From: Bacteroidia bacterium
Lineage (GTDB): Bacteria > Bacteroidota > Bacteroidia > Flavobacteriales > Flavobacteriaceae
Length of the DNA: 7,844 nucleotides
Reading direction: 5' to 3'
NCBI GenBank assembly: GCA_018679315.1
Contig: JAHHLF010000005.1
Span: 1 to 7,844, forward strand
Shown here: piece by piece, positions 5,782 through 7,844 of the stretch
Position numbering within the stretch: position 1 is the first letter of the stretch
How the letters are laid out: each line of letters opens with the position of its first letter
Program-made: the position numbers and the translations under genes
The notes under the pieces: model-generated
What the model was told of the DNA's origin: nothing
The model's input: the letters and a program-made list of their open reading frames with translations, nothing else
The model's database searches: none

Positions 5782-5841
5782 TATCTGGATCTGAAAAAGT
5801 CATCAGTTCATTTTCTAGTGCAAATATCGGAAAAAACAGCC

Positions 5842-5870
5842 AAAAAAAAGTGGTTTCAGGGTTAAAACCA
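5842..5870 (-). terminator. Probable intrinsic terminator overlapping the patatin-gene stop codon
   Basis: On the minus strand TGGTTT (5870-5865) pairs with AAACCA (5856-5851) across an 8-base loop that contains the TAA stop. One C and then eight T (5849-5842) follow, and a second run of six T comes a few bases later. The stem has only two G-C pairs, so it may be leaky. Placement at the end of the gene and before a 180-base spacer supports a terminator role. Confidence 0.45.
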
Positions 5871-7844
5871 ATAGCCGATACTAAAGAAGAAATTCCCGTC
5901 ACTGTTTTGCGGGGTCCAGGTGTAGAAGACTTCAAGCGGACCCATGAAGGTCTCAAGGCCATAGCCCAGTCCATAGCCGGTATAATCCGGTTCTGTAAAC
6001 CACTCGCCCGTTCGGAAAAGGTCGTCTTCAACATTGGCAAAATTACCTGCGAGTATCAGATGATTTTTAGGGGCGATCTCGAGATCAAATCGGGCTGTTG
6101 CCTTTACAAAGCTATTACCAGGCAAGCTCAGAAAATCATAGCCGTAGAAAGGGATAAAATTATTGATGAGTTTGGCTCCATAGCCCCCAAGGATGAAGTC
6201 AAAGCTGGATACCTCAGAAGATCCCAATTTGAATCCCCCTTCGGTTTCCAATACCAGGGTCAGATTATCTAAAATGGGAAAAGCGGCACCTATTTCTGCT
6301 TTTCCAATGGAGAATTCCTTGAAATTATCATTGAAATCAGAAGAGAACAAATACAAATGGAAGTCGCCATTAAAGCGCAAGCCTCTGCTTGGATAGTATT
6401 TGTCGTCATAGGTGTCTAATACCAGCTGCCCAAAAGTGCTGTAAAAGTGGCTTTTTTCGAATACCGCCGGATCTGCTTGCTGAGGGTCATTCAACAAACT
6501 CCCCATCTCATTGATAGTTTCACTTCCGTATTTCAGGAATTTGTGTTCAATACCGAGTCGCAAGGCAAATTCCTCGCGGAAATCTGTCTGTACGTAAAAT
6601 TGGTTAGTAACATCGTCTACATCCAGGGTGATCGTATTAAGATTTGGATCTTCCAGTATACTAAAATTACTCTGAAAGACATCCAGTTCTATATCCTTGC
6701 TAAAATCATTTAATCTGCTATTGACCCCTATGCTCCAATACCTGCCCTTATCTATGTAGTACTCCATATTATAGCGCACATTGTCTCCCAGTATCAGATC
6801 AAAGGAAGCCGTATCATCGTTGGCCAGGAATTGTTTTTTTGTCAGGTTGATCATAGCAGCGCTCTTATACAATTGATCGTAATGCGCGCCTACCCGTAAT
6901 AAAGTCTTGGTGGGATCTTCCCGAAGTTTTAATACAAGATCTTCCCCTAAACCATTGGATGAAAGCTTATACCTTATCGCCTTGAAATTTCCGGTAGCTG
7001 CCAAATTCCCTATCCCTTGCTGGAACTCATCAAAGCCGATTTTTTCCCCCAGGTCGAAGCGTAATTTTCCCTTGATGAATCCCCGGCTGTAACCCAGGTC
7101 TCCCTCTATGATGAGTCTGTTAATAACCAGGGAGTCGCTCACGGAAACCGGACTGTGCGTAAAGGGAATATTCCCTTGAGCCCCTGCCAGCTGTTTTAGA
7201 GCTTCCGTTTGAGTTTGTGCGGCTTCCAGGCCCTTATTGATGATCGTTTCCTTGAAATCAAAATCGATCACTGTGAAATCATCCATATTGGGTTTGATAT
7301 AAATATCCGTCAGGGCAGACTTGGTGCTCATATCCTTAACCGTCCTGAAATTGTTGATCTGTAATAAAATCTCCGAAGCAGACTCCAGGGATTCCCGGTC
7401 ACGAAGACCGTGTTGCACATCCACGCCGATCATAATATCGGCTCCCATTGCACGCACTTCCTCCACCGGGTAATTATTCAGGACGCCCCCGTCTATCAAA
7501 ATCTTCCCATCGACCTCTGAAGGTTCAAACAAGGAAGGAAAGGTGCCGCTTGCCATGATGGCTTCAGGTAAAAATCCTTTTTTTAACAAGATCTCTTCTC
7601 CGGTCTCTATGTTCGTGGCAATGCATAAAAAGGGTATAGGAAGCTCATTGAAGTCTTCTATGTCCTTTACATGGTACAGGAGTTTTACAAGCTCATTATA
7701 GATCTTTTGCCCTCCGGAAAGCGCTTGGGGAAAGGTAATTTTAAATTCGTTAAAGGGAATGGTAAGGGCATAGCGTTCCGTATCATCTTTCTCATAAAAA
7801 GACTTGGCGCCCCTTGGAAAATCGTCCTGGATCAAATCCGGGAA
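5862..7844 (-). CDS. Patatin-like phospholipase fused to POTRA and Omp85 barrel (type Vd-like), N-terminus missing
   Basis: The visible part is 660 codons, running off the right edge; the Met codon at 7835 is internal, since the frame is open to the window end and the patatin nucleophile region (GxGxxG, GxSxG) is absent. The visible patatin part holds IATNIETGEE, MASGTFPSLFEP and the catalytic Asp in ILIDGGVLNNYPV (D115, counting from the Met at 7835). A POTRA-like segment follows at about 236-306 (INRLIIEGDL, GNLAATGNFKAIRYKL). A beta-barrel of the bacterial surface antigen/Omp85 family covers about 312-657, including DTYDDKYYPSRGLRF (474-488) and a C-terminal FFFSIGYWF with the terminal aromatic expected of outer-membrane proteins. 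This is the PlpD/FplA architecture, in which the barrel is proposed to secrete or anchor the lipase at the cell surface. The usual Omp85 loop-6 RGF/RGY motif appears as YGY (FIPFYGYDF, 560-568). Lipase activity and surface location are inferred from the family. Confidence 0.92.
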   Translation of the reverse strand, partial: FPDLIQDDFPRGAKSFYEKDDTERYALTIPFNEFKITFPQALSGGQKIYNELVKLLYHVKDIEDFNELPIPFLCIATNIETGEEILLKKGFLPEAIMASGTFPSLFEPSEVDGKILIDGGVLNNYPVEEVRAMGADIMIGVDVQHGLRDRESLESASEILLQINNFRTVKDMSTKSALTDIYIKPNMDDFTVIDFDFKETIINKGLEAAQTQTEALKQLAGAQGNIPFTHSPVSVSDSLVINRLIIEGDLGYSRGFIKGKLRFDLGEKIGFDEFQQGIGNLAATGNFKAIRYKLSSNGLGEDLVLKLREDPTKTLLRVGAHYDQLYKSAAMINLTKKQFLANDDTASFDLILGDNVRYNMEYYIDKGRYWSIGVNSRLNDFSKDIELDVFQSNFSILEDPNLNTITLDVDDVTNQFYVQTDFREEFALRLGIEHKFLKYGSETINEMGSLLNDPQQADPAVFEKSHFYSTFGQLVLDTYDDKYYPSRGLRFNGDFHLYLFSSDFNDNFKEFSIGKAEIGAAFPILDNLTLVLETEGGFKLGSSEVSSFDFILGGYGAKLINNFIPFYGYDFLSLPGNSFVKATARFDLEIAPKNHLILAGNFANVEDDLFRTGEWFTEPDYTGYGLGYGLETFMGPLEVFYTWTPQNSDGNFFFSIGYWF

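Noticed and set aside
5820..5835. GATATTTG as the -7 box of hppD
   Set aside because: One mismatch in the TA pair, and the nearest TTG is only about 12 bases upstream, too close for a -33 element.
5753..6272. Open frames overlapping the 3' end of the patatin gene (minus strand 5753-6040; plus strand 5850-6272)
   Set aside because: Most of each lies opposite or out of frame with conserved barrel-coding sequence, and their translations show no recognisable domain or export signal.
1..7844. tRNA, rRNA, CRISPR array, insertion sequence, prophage or attachment site
   Set aside because: No clover-leaf-like sequence, regularly spaced repeats, transposase or integrase motifs, or long terminal repeats were seen; the spacers are short and the genes are core types.

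Overview
The window looks like chromosomal DNA from a member of the Flavobacteriaceae (Bacteroidota), probably a marine genus of moderate GC content. The evidence is a TonB-dependent receptor N-terminus of the Oar-like flavobacterial type, an M23 lipoprotein with a Bacteroidota-style active site, a promoter matching the TTG/TAnnTTTG consensus of this phylum, and protein sequences typical of flavobacteria. No genus-level assignment is made. All six supported genes lie on the minus strand, so transcription runs from high to low coordinates. Nothing suggests an island, prophage, transposon or CRISPR array; this is ordinary core-genome sequence.

In transcription order: (1) a patatin-like phospholipase fused to a POTRA/Omp85 barrel, with its N-terminus cut off by the right window edge, ending at 5862 with a probable terminator over its stop codon; (2) a 180-base spacer with small repeats; (3) 4-hydroxyphenylpyruvate dioxygenase (5681 to 4539), which makes homogentisate from tyrosine; (4) a 311-base spacer rich in hairpins, ending in a very strong minus-strand terminator, possibly containing a small structured RNA; (5) a DUF3108 exported protein (4227 to 3448); (6) an M23 metallopeptidase lipoprotein of the MepM/Csd3 type (3291 to 2014) behind a good promoter; (7) glucose-6-phosphate isomerase (2012 to 372), whose start codon is one base past the M23 stop; (8) after a 157-base spacer, the first 71 codons of a TonB-dependent receptor that runs off the left edge.

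Functionally, three genes concern the cell envelope (secreted or surface lipase, DUF3108 protein, peptidoglycan hydrolase), one is glycolytic, one is in aromatic amino-acid breakdown, and one is an outer-membrane transporter or receptor. The M23 gene and pgi form the clearest transcriptional and probably translationally coupled unit. I see no undescribed multi-gene system. The points most worth a second look are the cysteine in place of the last zinc-binding histidine of the M23 enzyme, its lipobox followed by a surface-export-like K-E-D, and the structured RNA candidate between the dioxygenase and DUF3108 genes.
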